This document shows positions 31,795 through 39,047 of a DNA stretch of 45,503 nucleotides, piece by piece. The DNA is from Rufibacter sediminis (lineage in GTDB: Bacteria > Bacteroidota > Bacteroidia > Cytophagales > Hymenobacteraceae), in the NCBI RefSeq assembly GCF_014269285.1, contig NZ_JACOAF010000053.1, positions 4,250 through 49,752 on the forward strand, in the 5' to 3' direction. Both the position numbers and the translations under genes were made by a program. The notes under the pieces are model-generated. The model searched no databases and was not told the DNA's origin. It saw only the letters and a list, made by a program, of their open reading frames with translations. Position 1 is the first letter of the stretch. Each line of letters begins with the position of its first letter.

Positions 31795-33189
31795 CTACAA
31801 GTGAATCACCTCGCCGTAGGCGGCAGCGGCAGCTTCCATGATGGCTTCAGACATGGTAGGGTGCGGGTGAACGGCTTTAATGATCTCATGACCGGTGGTT
31901 TCCAGTTTACGGGCCACCACAATCTCAGAGATCATCTCGGTTACGTTGGCGCCAATCATGTGGGCTCCCAGGAACTCACCGTACTTGGCGTCAAAAATCA
32001 CTTTCACAAAACCGTCTTTGTTTCCGCCGGCGCTGGCTTTTCCCGAGGCCGAGAACGGGAACTTGCCCACTTTAATCTCGCGGCCCAGTTCACGGCACTC
32101 TTTCTCGGTGTAGCCAACCGACGCGATTTCTGGATAGCAGTACGTACAGCCCGGGATGTTTTTGTAATCCAGCGGCTCTGGGTTGTGACCAGCAATGGCT
32201 TCCACGCAGATAATACCTTCCGCCGAGGCGACGTGCGCCAGGGCAGGGCCTTTTACGATATCGCCAATGGCGTACACGCCCGGTACGTTGGTGCGGTAGA
32301 AATCATCCGTCAAGACACGGCCGCGCTCTACGCCTACGCCAAGCTCTTCCAGACCCAGGTTCTCCAGGTTGGTTTGGATACCCACGGCAGAAAGCACCAC
32401 ATCGGCTTCAATCGTTTCTTCGCCTTTGGCGGTTTTGATTTTCACCACGCAGCCTTCGCCGCTGGTGTCTACAGACTGCACTTCTGAGCTGGTCATCACG
32501 TTGATACCGGCTTTCTTGAAGGATTTCTCCAGTTGCTTGGAAACCTCTTCATCTTCTACCGGAACAATGTTGGGCAGGAACTCCACCACGGTCACCTCGG
32601 TGCCCATAGCGTTGTAGAAATAGGCGAACTCAATGCCAATGGCGCCGGAACCTACCACCACCATTTTCTTGGGCTGGTTTTCCAGCACCATGGCCTGGCG
32701 GTAGCCAATGATTTTCTTGCCGTCAATGGGCAGGTTCGGCAGCTCGCGCGAACGGGCACCGGTGGCCAGAATGATGTGGGCGGCTTCGTAGATCTCGGCT
32801 TTGCCGTCTTCAGACGTCACTTCCAGCTGGCCCTGGCCCTTCAGTTTGCCGTAACCGGCGATATGGTCAATCTTGTTTTTGCGGAACAGGAACTGGATGC
32901 CTTTGCTCATGCCCTGGGCCACGCCCCGGCTACGCGTTACAACCGCTCCAAAATCAGCACTGGCTTCGCCTACGTTAATGCCGTAGTCTTTGGCGTGCTG
33001 GATGTACTCAAATACCTGTGCGCTCTTAAGCAAGGCTTTGGTAGGGATACAGCCCCAGTTCAGGCAGATACCGCCCAACTCAGCTTTCTCCACCACGCCT
33101 ACTTTCATACCCAATTGTGATGCGCGGATGGCGGCTACGTAACCACCGGGGCCGCTTCCCACCACTATCAAATCATATTTTGATGCCAT
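31795..33189 (-). CDS. lpdA: Dihydrolipoyl dehydrogenase
   Basis: Protein of 464 residues. FAD-binding GSGPGGYVAA near residue 11, the redox pair C42/C47 in GICLNWGCIPTKALL, NAD-binding GSGAIGIEF, and the C-terminal HPHPTMSEA with the catalytic His and Glu, supplied across the dimer. It reoxidises dihydrolipoyl groups of the pyruvate, 2-oxoglutarate, branched-chain or glycine-cleavage complexes; no E1/E2 genes are nearby, so the complex is open. The start at 33189 (MASKYD) replaces the frame start at 33219 because a promoter at 33217-33247 initiates near 33211. Confidence 0.96.
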   Translation of the reverse strand: MASKYDLIVVGSGPGGYVAAIRASQLGMKVGVVEKAELGGICLNWGCIPTKALLKSAQVFEYIQHAKDYGINVGEASADFGAVVTRSRGVAQGMSKGIQFLFRKNKIDHIAGYGKLKGQGQLEVTSEDGKAEIYEAAHIILATGARSRELPNLPIDGKKIIGYRQAMVLENQPKKMVVVGSGAIGIEFAYFYNAMGTEVTVVEFLPNIVPVEDEEVSKQLEKSFKKAGINVMTSSEVQSVDTSGEGCVVKIKTAKGEETIEADVVLSAVGIQTNLENLGLEELGVGVERGRVLTDDFYRTNVPGVYAIGDIVKGPALAHVASAEGIICVEAIAGHNPEPLDYKNIPGCTYCYPEIASVGYTEKECRELGREIKVGKFPFSASGKASAGGNKDGFVKVIFDAKYGEFLGAHMIGANVTEMISEIVVARKLETTGHEIIKAVHPHPTMSEAIMEAAAAAYGEVIHL

Positions 33190-33216
33190 GTGTCTGGATG
33201 TAAGGTTATGTACAGG

Positions 33217-33247
33217 CAAAGCTACATCATAATCGGGCTTTTGCCAA
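33217..33247 (-). promoter_or_regulatory. lpdA promoter
   Basis: On the minus strand: TTG (33247-33245), 20 bases, TAGCTTTG (33224-33217), an exact TAnnTTTG match at the same spacing as the cca and padR promoters. Confidence 0.62.
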
Positions 33248-33264
33248 GTTTATAACTCAGAAGC

Positions 33265-33302
33265 CGTTTAGGCCCTGTTTTCTGAAAAGAAGGCCCTAAA
33301 CG
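33265..33302. repeat. Hairpin family member in a divergent spacer
   Basis: CGTTTAGG (33265-33272) pairs with CCTAAACG (33295-33302), with CCCTGTTTT, CTG, AAAAGAAGG between. It lies between the 5' ends of lpdA and the PfkB kinase, where no terminator is needed. Confidence 0.55.
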
Positions 33303-33434
33303 CAGGCAAGCCACAAAGCCGATGCTCCCGTTTCATCTTTTCGGCTTGTTCCGGGCCAAGGGTGCCGCCGGTTGCAGAAACAATCCTAACTTAGCAGAAA
33401 GGCCCTGATCCCTGTTGCACTTACCCCTACGCGC

Positions 33435-34319
33435 ATGAAAATTCTTTCCTTCGGTGAAATCCTGTTTGACCTCATTGAGGAGGCTCCTTACCTGGGAGGC
33501 GCTCCCCTTAATTTTGCCGCCCACGCTGCCCGGTGCGGGGCCGAGGCCTATATTTTCTCCGCCGTGGGCAAAGATGACCTGGGCCAACAGGCACTAGAGC
33601 AGATAGCGGAACTGGGCGTGCAGACGACGTTGATTCAGACCGATGAGAAGCACCCCACCGGCACCGTGCAGGTAACATTGGAGAAAGGCCAACCCGACTA
33701 CACCATCCTGCCAGAAGTAGCCTACGATTACATCCAATTCCCCGAAAACGCCGAGGACATCTGGAGCATCACCTATGATGTGCTGTACTTCGGCACCCTG
33801 GCGCAACGGAACCAGACCTCCAGAGAAACGGTACGGCACCTCATTGAGCAGCAACCCTTCACCCACATTTTCTACGACGTCAACTTGCGCAAGGAATCGT
33901 ACACCCCGGAAATCATCCGGGAATCGCTCCCGCTGTGCACCATCCTGAAATTGAACGAAGACGAGGCCAAAGCGCTTTCCGGCCTGCTCTACGGCCAGGA
34001 ACTGGAGCTGGAAGTTTTTGCGGAAAAGATTACGAGGGATTATGGCCCGCAGGTCATCCTCATCACGGCGGGCGCGCAGGGCTGCTTCGTGTATGAGCAG
34101 GGGCAACTTTCCTTCTCCCCCGCTGAGCCGGTGACGGTGTCCGATGCCATTGGCGCGGGAGATGCCTTCAGCGCGGCCTTCGTGTTGAAGTACCTCACCG
34201 GAGAAACGGCGGCCAACGCCGCTATTCTGGCGAACAAACTGGGCGGCTACGTGGCATCGCAACGCGGCCCAATCCCCACCTATTCCGCTGAAATCAGGAA
34301 AACCCTGGGTATTGAGTAG
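33435..34319 (+). CDS. PfkB family carbohydrate kinase (fructokinase-like)
   Basis: Protein of 294 residues of the ribokinase/PfkB fold. N-terminal KILSFGEILFDL and GGAPLNFAAHAARCG bind the sugar; HPTGTVQVTL is on the lid. The C-terminal DAIGAGDAFSA carries the catalytic base Asp and the anion hole, preceded by VILITAGAQGCFV. The pattern GE-LFDLI, GGAPLNFA and no C-terminal extension favours fructokinase over ribokinase or adenosine kinase, but this is a family-level guess. Stands alone, facing away from lpdA. Confidence 0.88.
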   Translation: MKILSFGEILFDLIEEAPYLGGAPLNFAAHAARCGAEAYIFSAVGKDDLGQQALEQIAELGVQTTLIQTDEKHPTGTVQVTLEKGQPDYTILPEVAYDYIQFPENAEDIWSITYDVLYFGTLAQRNQTSRETVRHLIEQQPFTHIFYDVNLRKESYTPEIIRESLPLCTILKLNEDEAKALSGLLYGQELELEVFAEKITRDYGPQVILITAGAQGCFVYEQGQLSFSPAEPVTVSDAIGAGDAFSAAFVLKYLTGETAANAAILANKLGGYVASQRGPIPTYSAEIRKTLGIE

Positions 34320-34594
34320 CACTTGGTGATAATGGCAGTTGCTGACTTATGGCATTTGCTGATTTATGTTCAGGTTTCCCCTCTCTCTTTTGTCATCCTG
34401 AAAGGATCTTGTGGACGAACTAGAAAAGCTTTGTAGTAAGCGCTATTACCGTTTGCCTACAAAGTCCTTTCAGGATGACAAAGAGAGGAGAATTTACTTT
34501 AATACCACTTCCGCGCCATAGAAAAGCAAAAGCCCCATCAAAAGAAATAACGTTTTATGGCTCCTTTTTCCTAAAACAACCCTTAAAACGAAAA
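34320..34594. other. Spacer holding the repeat D pair
   Basis: 275 bp after the PfkB kinase gene. The repeat D pair occupies 34389-34482. The remaining bases are ordinary and no gene is visible. A short direct repeat TG(G)C-GCTGACTTAT / GCATTTGCTGATTTAT is near 34331-34367. Confidence 0.5.
34389..34482. repeat. Repeat D: inverted pair with arm TTTGTCATCCTGAAAGGA
   Basis: 18-bp perfect arms (34389-34406 and 34465-34482), extended by partial matches on both sides (CTCTC outside, TTGT-G inside). An inner pair CTTTGTAG/CTACAAAG (34429-34436, 34457-34464) could compete for the right arm. It is followed by GAGAGGAG, mirrored by CCTCTCTC upstream. Confidence 0.7.
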
Positions 34595-34623
34595 CGCTCC
34601 TCCCGTCTGAACCGGAAGGAGCG
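34595..34623 (-). terminator. Terminator of the SDR gene
   Basis: CGCTCCTCCCG (34595-34605) pairs with CGGAAGGAGCG (34613-34623), one mismatch, followed on the minus strand by TTTTCGTTTT. Confidence 0.7.
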
Positions 34624-34627
34624 CTTT

Positions 34628-34652
34628 GGGCTCGTTTTCCTGAAATCAGCCC
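34628..34652. repeat. Hairpin family member overlapping the SDR stop
   Basis: GGGCT-CG-TTTT-CCTG-AAAT-C-AGCCC, ending in the stop codon of the SDR gene (34652-34654). Confidence 0.45.
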
Positions 34653-35545
34653 TAAATTGTGGGCGTACCGCCGGTGACCTGAATGGTGGAGCCGGTCATG
34701 TAACTGGAACCTTCGGAGGCCAGCAACACGTAAATCGCTGATAATTCCACCGGTTGGCCGGGACGTTTGAGCGGCGTATCTTTCCCGAAAGTTTTCACAG
34801 CCTCCTCGGGCATGGTGGCCGGAATGAGCGGGGTCCAGATGGGGCCGGGAGCTACGCAGTTCGCCCGGATGCCTTTGTCCGCCAGAATCTGGCCCAGGTT
34901 GGCCGTAAAGTTCTGGATGGCGCCTTTGGTGGCCGCGTAGGCCAGCAACATGGGCGAGGGTTTGTAGGCGTTCACCGAGGTGGTGTTGATGATGGTACTG
35001 CCCGGCTTCATGTGGGGCTCGGCGGCCTTGCACAGGTAGAACATGGCGTAGATGTTGGTCTTGAACGTCTTGTCGAACTCATCGCTGGGGATGTCCTGCA
35101 AACTTTCGCGGGCCATCTGGAAGGCGGCGTTGTTCACCAGAATGTCAATCTGCCCGAACTCGTCCACCGCGCGCTGCACAATGGCTTTGCAGTGCGCCTC
35201 GTCGCTGATGTCGCCGGGCACTAGAATGGCTTTCCGGCCTTCCTTTTCAACCCATTGGGCTGTATCGCGGGCGTCCTCCTCCTCGTTCAGGTACGAGATC
35301 AGCACATCGGCTCCCTCGCGGGCGAACGCGATGGCCACGGCTTTGCCGATGCCCGAGTCGCCGCCGGTGATAATGGCTTTGCGGCCCACCAGTTTCCCCG
35401 ATCCCTTGTAGGATTCCTCGCCGTGATCGGGTTTGATCTTCATTTCTGATTCTTCGCCCGGCTCACTTTGGGTGGACTCAGAGAATGGCGGCGCATCAAA
35501 TTTTTGGGTAGGATCTTGCTGTTTGTTTTCTTCTTCCTGGTTCAT
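34652..35545 (-). CDS. SDR family oxidoreductase (general stress protein 39-like)
   Basis: Protein of 297 residues. A hydrophilic N-terminal extension of about 45 residues (MNQEEENKQQDPTQKFDAPP) precedes the Rossmann fold: TGGDSGIGKAVA, then VNNAAFQMA, catalytic Ser in NTTSVNAY, and Tyr-Lys in YAATKG. The extension with PGEESEMKIKPDHGEESYKGSGKL and the core are like the YdaD/GSP39 group of stress-linked SDRs. Cofactor NAD(P); substrate unknown. The start at 35545 replaces the frame start at 35632, which would add a Cys-rich unrelated segment and run through an inverted repeat directly upstream. Confidence 0.87.
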   Translation of the reverse strand: MNQEEENKQQDPTQKFDAPPFSESTQSEPGEESEMKIKPDHGEESYKGSGKLVGRKAIITGGDSGIGKAVAIAFAREGADVLISYLNEEEDARDTAQWVEKEGRKAILVPGDISDEAHCKAIVQRAVDEFGQIDILVNNAAFQMARESLQDIPSDEFDKTFKTNIYAMFYLCKAAEPHMKPGSTIINTTSVNAYKPSPMLLAYAATKGAIQNFTANLGQILADKGIRANCVAPGPIWTPLIPATMPEEAVKTFGKDTPLKRPGQPVELSAIYVLLASEGSSYMTGSTIQVTGGTPTI

Positions 35546-35546
35546 A

Positions 35547-35585
35547 GTTTCAAAATGGTTGGAACAATAACACCCATTTTGAAAC
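35547..35585. promoter_or_regulatory. 12-bp perfect inverted repeat at the SDR start
   Basis: GTTTCAAAATGG (35547-35558) and its exact complement (35574-35585), loop 15, lying one base from the SDR ATG. In the mRNA this would be a hairpin covering the ribosome landing site; in DNA it could be an operator. Confidence 0.45.
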
Positions 35586-35693
35586 GAGAGCGAAGGCAAA
35601 GGGTTGATCTCCAAACCAGTGTAAGCCCCCAATTTTAACGATAAGTAAACATCTCGGGCAAATTCAGTATTTATTCCCTAACATTACCGTGCC

Positions 35694-36692
35694 ATGACTT
35701 CCGTCTTTCCCACCGCCTATTCCACCCTACGTGCCGACGCGCTTGCCTCCTTTGTATCAGAGCAGTACAACCTGGGCACGGTGCAAGGCAAGTTTCTGAC
35801 CAGAGGCGTGAACGATACCTACCTGATCACCGCAGCGGATGCCCGTTATATCCTGCGGGTGTACCGCGCCTCGCATAGAAACTACGCCCAGGTTCAAGCT
35901 GAAACGGATCTGCTCCTTGCCTTAGCGCAAGCCGAAGTCTCGGTCTCCTACCCAATTTCTGATGCAGCCGGTCACGTGATCCAAACCTTACCCGCTGCTG
36001 AAGGAAACCGACCGGCCGTGTTGTTCACCTATGCGCCGGGCCGCAGGGTGCCCCTTCTGAACGAAAAACAATTACAACTCTTGGGTAGAGAGATGGCCAA
36101 GTTTCATAACGTTTCTGCCTCCTTTCCCTTAAGCGATGCGCGTTTAATCCTGGATGCTGAAACCACGCTTACCAAGCCTATCCAAGCCATAAAGGACTTC
36201 TTTTCTGAAGACCGGGAAGATTACTTGTGGCTACAGGAAGCGGCTCAGAAAGCCCAGCAGCGCCTGGAGCAATTCAACACCAGTTCCTTCTCCTTTGGCT
36301 ATTGCCACTATGATTTCTTCCCGAAGAACTTCCACTTTGACGGCGACGAGAAACTCACCCTTTTTGACTTCGATTTTCTGGGCCGTGGGTATCTGGTCAA
36401 CGATGTCATGGTCTTCTGGCAACACTTGTGCCTTGACGTGCACTATGGGAAAATGATGCAGGAAACCGCTGACCAGGCCTTCGCCACTTTTCTATCGGCT
36501 TACCGCGAAATTCGTACGCTCTCAGAGGAGGAACTGGCCGCCATGCCCTACCTGGCCTTGGGTTTCTGGGTATTCTACCAAGGCTTTTACGCCACCCATG
36601 ACCACTTTCTCCCGCTGTTGCAGCCCCACAGGTTGAAGGCTCGCATGCAATTGATCAGACAACTCACGCAAAAGTATTGGGCGAAAGCTTAA
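35694..36692 (+). CDS. Aminoglycoside-phosphotransferase-fold small-molecule kinase
   Basis: Protein of 332 residues. APH-type fold: N-lobe TRGVNDTYLITAADARYILRVYRA, with an ATP-binding Lys replaced here by Arg in the YILRVY strand. The catalytic loop is CHYDFFPKNFHF (Brenner HxDxxxxN) and the metal Asp is in LFDFDFLGRG. Most like the homoserine-kinase-II/SrkA/MdxK-type kinases in genomic surveys; no evidence for drug resistance. The APH pocket usually has Lys in this strand, so activity should be treated with care. Convergent with the LytTR regulator gene. Confidence 0.75.
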   Translation: MTSVFPTAYSTLRADALASFVSEQYNLGTVQGKFLTRGVNDTYLITAADARYILRVYRASHRNYAQVQAETDLLLALAQAEVSVSYPISDAAGHVIQTLPAAEGNRPAVLFTYAPGRRVPLLNEKQLQLLGREMAKFHNVSASFPLSDARLILDAETTLTKPIQAIKDFFSEDREDYLWLQEAAQKAQQRLEQFNTSSFSFGYCHYDFFPKNFHFDGDEKLTLFDFDFLGRGYLVNDVMVFWQHLCLDVHYGKMMQETADQAFATFLSAYREIRTLSEEELAAMPYLALGFWVFYQGFYATHDHFLPLLQPHRLKARMQLIRQLTQKYWAKA

Positions 36693-36790
36693 CTTGAAAT
36701 TTACCTCCTGCCTACCAACAGAAATCGGCAAGAACAGCCTAACCCATACTCTTTCTTGCGGCAGGCAGCAAATCACGTACCCACCTAAAC

Positions 36791-36830
36791 CTGGTTTCAG
36801 GCCTCTTTTCTAAAAACGGGCTTAAAACAG
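36791..36830. terminator. Hairpin family member between convergent genes
   Basis: CTGGTTTCAGGCC, TCTTTTCTAAAAAC, GGGCTTAAAACAG with a few mispairs. Located between the stops of the APH kinase (36692) and the LytTR regulator (36845). Confidence 0.55.
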
Positions 36831-36844
36831 GAACTGGCGAAACT

Positions 36845-37570
36845 CTACTGCATCAGTTTCTTGCGCATGATGTCATGGAAAGCACTGCGGTACGTGTCGC
36901 CCAGGGTGATGTCTGTTTTGATGTTTTGGAGTTGGATCTGGTTGCCCTCAATGGCGGTGATTTTGTTCAGGGCGATGATGAAGGACTTGTGCACGCGCAT
37001 GAACTGCTTGGCGGGCAGGCGTTCTTCCAAGGCTTTCATGTTCAGGAGCGCCAAGGTGCGGTGCCCGTTGTGGTGAATGGCCACGTAGTTTTTCATGCCC
37101 TCCACGTAATCAATGTCTGGGAGGTTAATCTTGAGCATCTTGCCTTTCAGCTCTGTTTTCACAAAAATATAGTCATTCTCCAGCGGCTCGGCCAGCGCGT
37201 TGGGCACTTGGTGAGCAGTTGCTTCCACCGGCAAGGCGCGTTGCACGGCCCGCAGGAAGCGGGGCAGCGAGATGGGCTTCAGGAGATAATCCACCACTTC
37301 CAGGTCAAAACCCTCGGCGGCGAACTCTGAGTAAGCGGTGGTCATAATCACTTTGCACCGGCCCCGAATAGCGCGTACCACGTCCAGCCCCGAGAGCTCC
37401 GGCATCTGAATGTCCAAAAACACCAGGTCAATGGGTTGGGAGTTGATAATTTGCAGCGCCTCCAGCGGATTGGTGGTGGCGCCCACCAGTTGCAGCGCGG
37501 GCACCTGTTTCAGGTGGTGTTTGATGACCTCCTGCGCGTGTTCTTCATCGTCCACAATGAGACAGTTCAT
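36845..37570 (-). CDS. LytTR family response regulator
   Basis: Protein of 241 residues. The receiver domain (1-120) has acidic pocket DDEE, phospho-Asp in VFLDIQMPE, Thr in IMTTAYS, Lys in YLLKPI. The LytTR DNA-binding domain (about 140-240) has YIFVKTELKGKMLKI, DIDYVEGMKNYVAIH and MRVHKSFIIAL. It is the second gene of a unit with the histidine kinase; only 9 bases separate them. The target is probably a nearby envelope gene such as the receptor at 39048, by location only. Confidence 0.94.
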   Translation of the reverse strand: MNCLIVDDEEHAQEVIKHHLKQVPALQLVGATTNPLEALQIINSQPIDLVFLDIQMPELSGLDVVRAIRGRCKVIMTTAYSEFAAEGFDLEVVDYLLKPISLPRFLRAVQRALPVEATAHQVPNALAEPLENDYIFVKTELKGKMLKINLPDIDYVEGMKNYVAIHHNGHRTLALLNMKALEERLPAKQFMRVHKSFIIALNKITAIEGNQIQLQNIKTDITLGDTYRSAFHDIMRKKLMQ

Positions 37571-37579
37571 AGAAGTAGG

Positions 37580-38707
37580 CTAGTTGGAAAAGGCCGCCGG
37601 AACGGCCGATACGTGAACGTTGGTTGATGGCTGGGCGACCGCCGGTAATTGAATTTGCAGGGCAATGGTGTAGAAATCTTCCTGGTCCTGCACCTCCAGC
37701 AGGTGCCGGTTGGGGTAGGCGGCGGCCAGCCGTTTGCGGGTATTGTCCAGCCCAATGCCGTGCGAGGTTTCCTTGGGGCCGCTCCGTTTTTTGTTGGCCA
37801 CGGTGAAGAAAAGCTGGTTCTGCGCGTCAACTTCTAAGGTGAACCGCAGCGGATGCGCGGCATTGGTAAGTTCACCGTGCTTAAACGCGTTCTCCACCAT
37901 CGTAATCAAGACCAGCGGAATGATGCGCAAGCCGTGCAACTCGCCCCGCAGTTGGAAATCGATCTGCAGGCGGTGGCTGAACCGCAGCTGGTTGATTTTG
38001 ATGACGTTGCGCAGGTGTTCTACTTCTTTGGTGAGCAGCACGGTGCCGTTCTGGTCTTCGTCGCTTTCCAGGGAGTAGCGCATGATGTCGCAGAGGGTGA
38101 GAATGCCGTCTGAGAGTTCGTCTGAGTGCCCCAATGATTTGGCGTAGAAGAAATTAAGAGTGTTGTGCAGAAAGTGCGGATTGATTTGCGCCCGCAGAAA
38201 CGCGTACTCGGCCTCCAGCTTGCCTTTCTCGGCTTCCAGTTTCTGCTGCAGAGTAAGTTTCAGTTCCCGCGTTTTCTTGCCGGTCTGCCGCAGGTAATAA
38301 TAGCCTAAAGATAGTGCCGAGAGCAGCACGTAGAGCCAGAGCGAATCGCGCCAGTACGCCCAGGCCGTAAACGTCCGGAGGGTGGGCCACATCACTTCGT
38401 CCTGGAACGCCAGGGGTCGCCACACGTGGATGGTGAACACCAGCACCACAAAACAGCCTACAAAGAACAAGACCTCGGCCAAAATCAGCTTCCGGTACTG
38501 CTGCCCCGGCAGATACCGAAACAGCAGGAAATTGCTGCCATAGAACGCGAAGGCGGCCGGCAGAAACGTGACGCACATGCCCAGCAAACCCAGCGCACTC
38601 AGTTTGAAGGACACCGAGGTGAGAGCCCACATGCCCAGAAAACCCAGCCACACGCCTAGGTGCGCCAGAACCACGCGGTGTTTTTTTATATACTGCCAAA
38701 GAGCCAT
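37580..38707 (-). CDS. LytS/YehU-type sensor histidine kinase
   Basis: Protein of 375 residues. Starts MALWQYIKKHRVVLAHLG and has four membrane helices in the first 150 residues, with no large periplasmic domain, so it probably senses within the membrane. A coiled linker (LKLTLQQKLEAEKGKLEAEYAFLRAQ) precedes the His_kinase domain with NPHFLHNTLNF (phospho-acceptor His) and the ATP-binding N-box MVENAFKHG and GIGLDNTRKRL. The frame extends upstream to 38935, but the extension lacks membrane or signalling features and the membrane domain begins at 38707; a Met at 38860 is a weaker alternative. It phosphorylates the LytTR regulator encoded downstream. Confidence 0.9.
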   Translation of the reverse strand: MALWQYIKKHRVVLAHLGVWLGFLGMWALTSVSFKLSALGLLGMCVTFLPAAFAFYGSNFLLFRYLPGQQYRKLILAEVLFFVGCFVVLVFTIHVWRPLAFQDEVMWPTLRTFTAWAYWRDSLWLYVLLSALSLGYYYLRQTGKKTRELKLTLQQKLEAEKGKLEAEYAFLRAQINPHFLHNTLNFFYAKSLGHSDELSDGILTLCDIMRYSLESDEDQNGTVLLTKEVEHLRNVIKINQLRFSHRLQIDFQLRGELHGLRIIPLVLITMVENAFKHGELTNAAHPLRFTLEVDAQNQLFFTVANKKRSGPKETSHGIGLDNTRKRLAAAYPNRHLLEVQDQEDFYTIALQIQLPAVAQPSTNVHVSAVPAAFSN

Positions 38708-39047
38708 TTCCAGTGATGCGGTCAGAGAAGAAAGCCGCCCCGCCAGGTGGGGAAGCTTGTTCCTAAATGTATTGCCAAATCCAGAGAAACGAAAATCCCC
38801 CGCTGATTTTCCTGCGGACTTGATGGATGTAGAGATGGGCAACTTCTGGGAATTCGCCATGTAAACAGCTTTTATATGTGGGTGAGCTTGTCCTTTCTCC
38901 AGCATCTCTCCGGCGGGGCCATGGCTTGAATACATATCTGGAAGATTCCTTTACCAGGAAACCGGAACTCTGCCATGATTCCGCTTTGGGGCCGTTTTCG
39001 GTAAAACGGCCCCAAAGCGGAAGGATTACTTTTTTCGCTTTAGAAGG
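38708..39047. other. Spacer between histidine kinase and receptor 2
   Basis: Leader of the kinase plus the strong hairpin at 38980-39021. No separate gene. A near -7 box TGGATTTG (38783-38776, minus) lacks a -33 partner. Confidence 0.45.
38980..39021 (-). terminator. Perfect 19-bp hairpin, receptor 2 terminator
   Basis: TCCGCTTTGGGGCCGTTTT (38980-38998), loop CGGT, exact complement (39003-39021). Lies 26 bases past the receptor stop at 39048. Best preserved member of the hairpin family here. Confidence 0.78.

Noticed and set aside
31777-33120. Two long frames (236 and 195 codons) antisense to lpdA
   Set aside because: lpdA is certain and these are its reverse frames, with no recognisable domains.
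35694-36692. Aminoglycoside resistance gene
   Set aside because: Only the APH kinase fold is shared; there is no specific resistance signature and the chromosomal context is ordinary.
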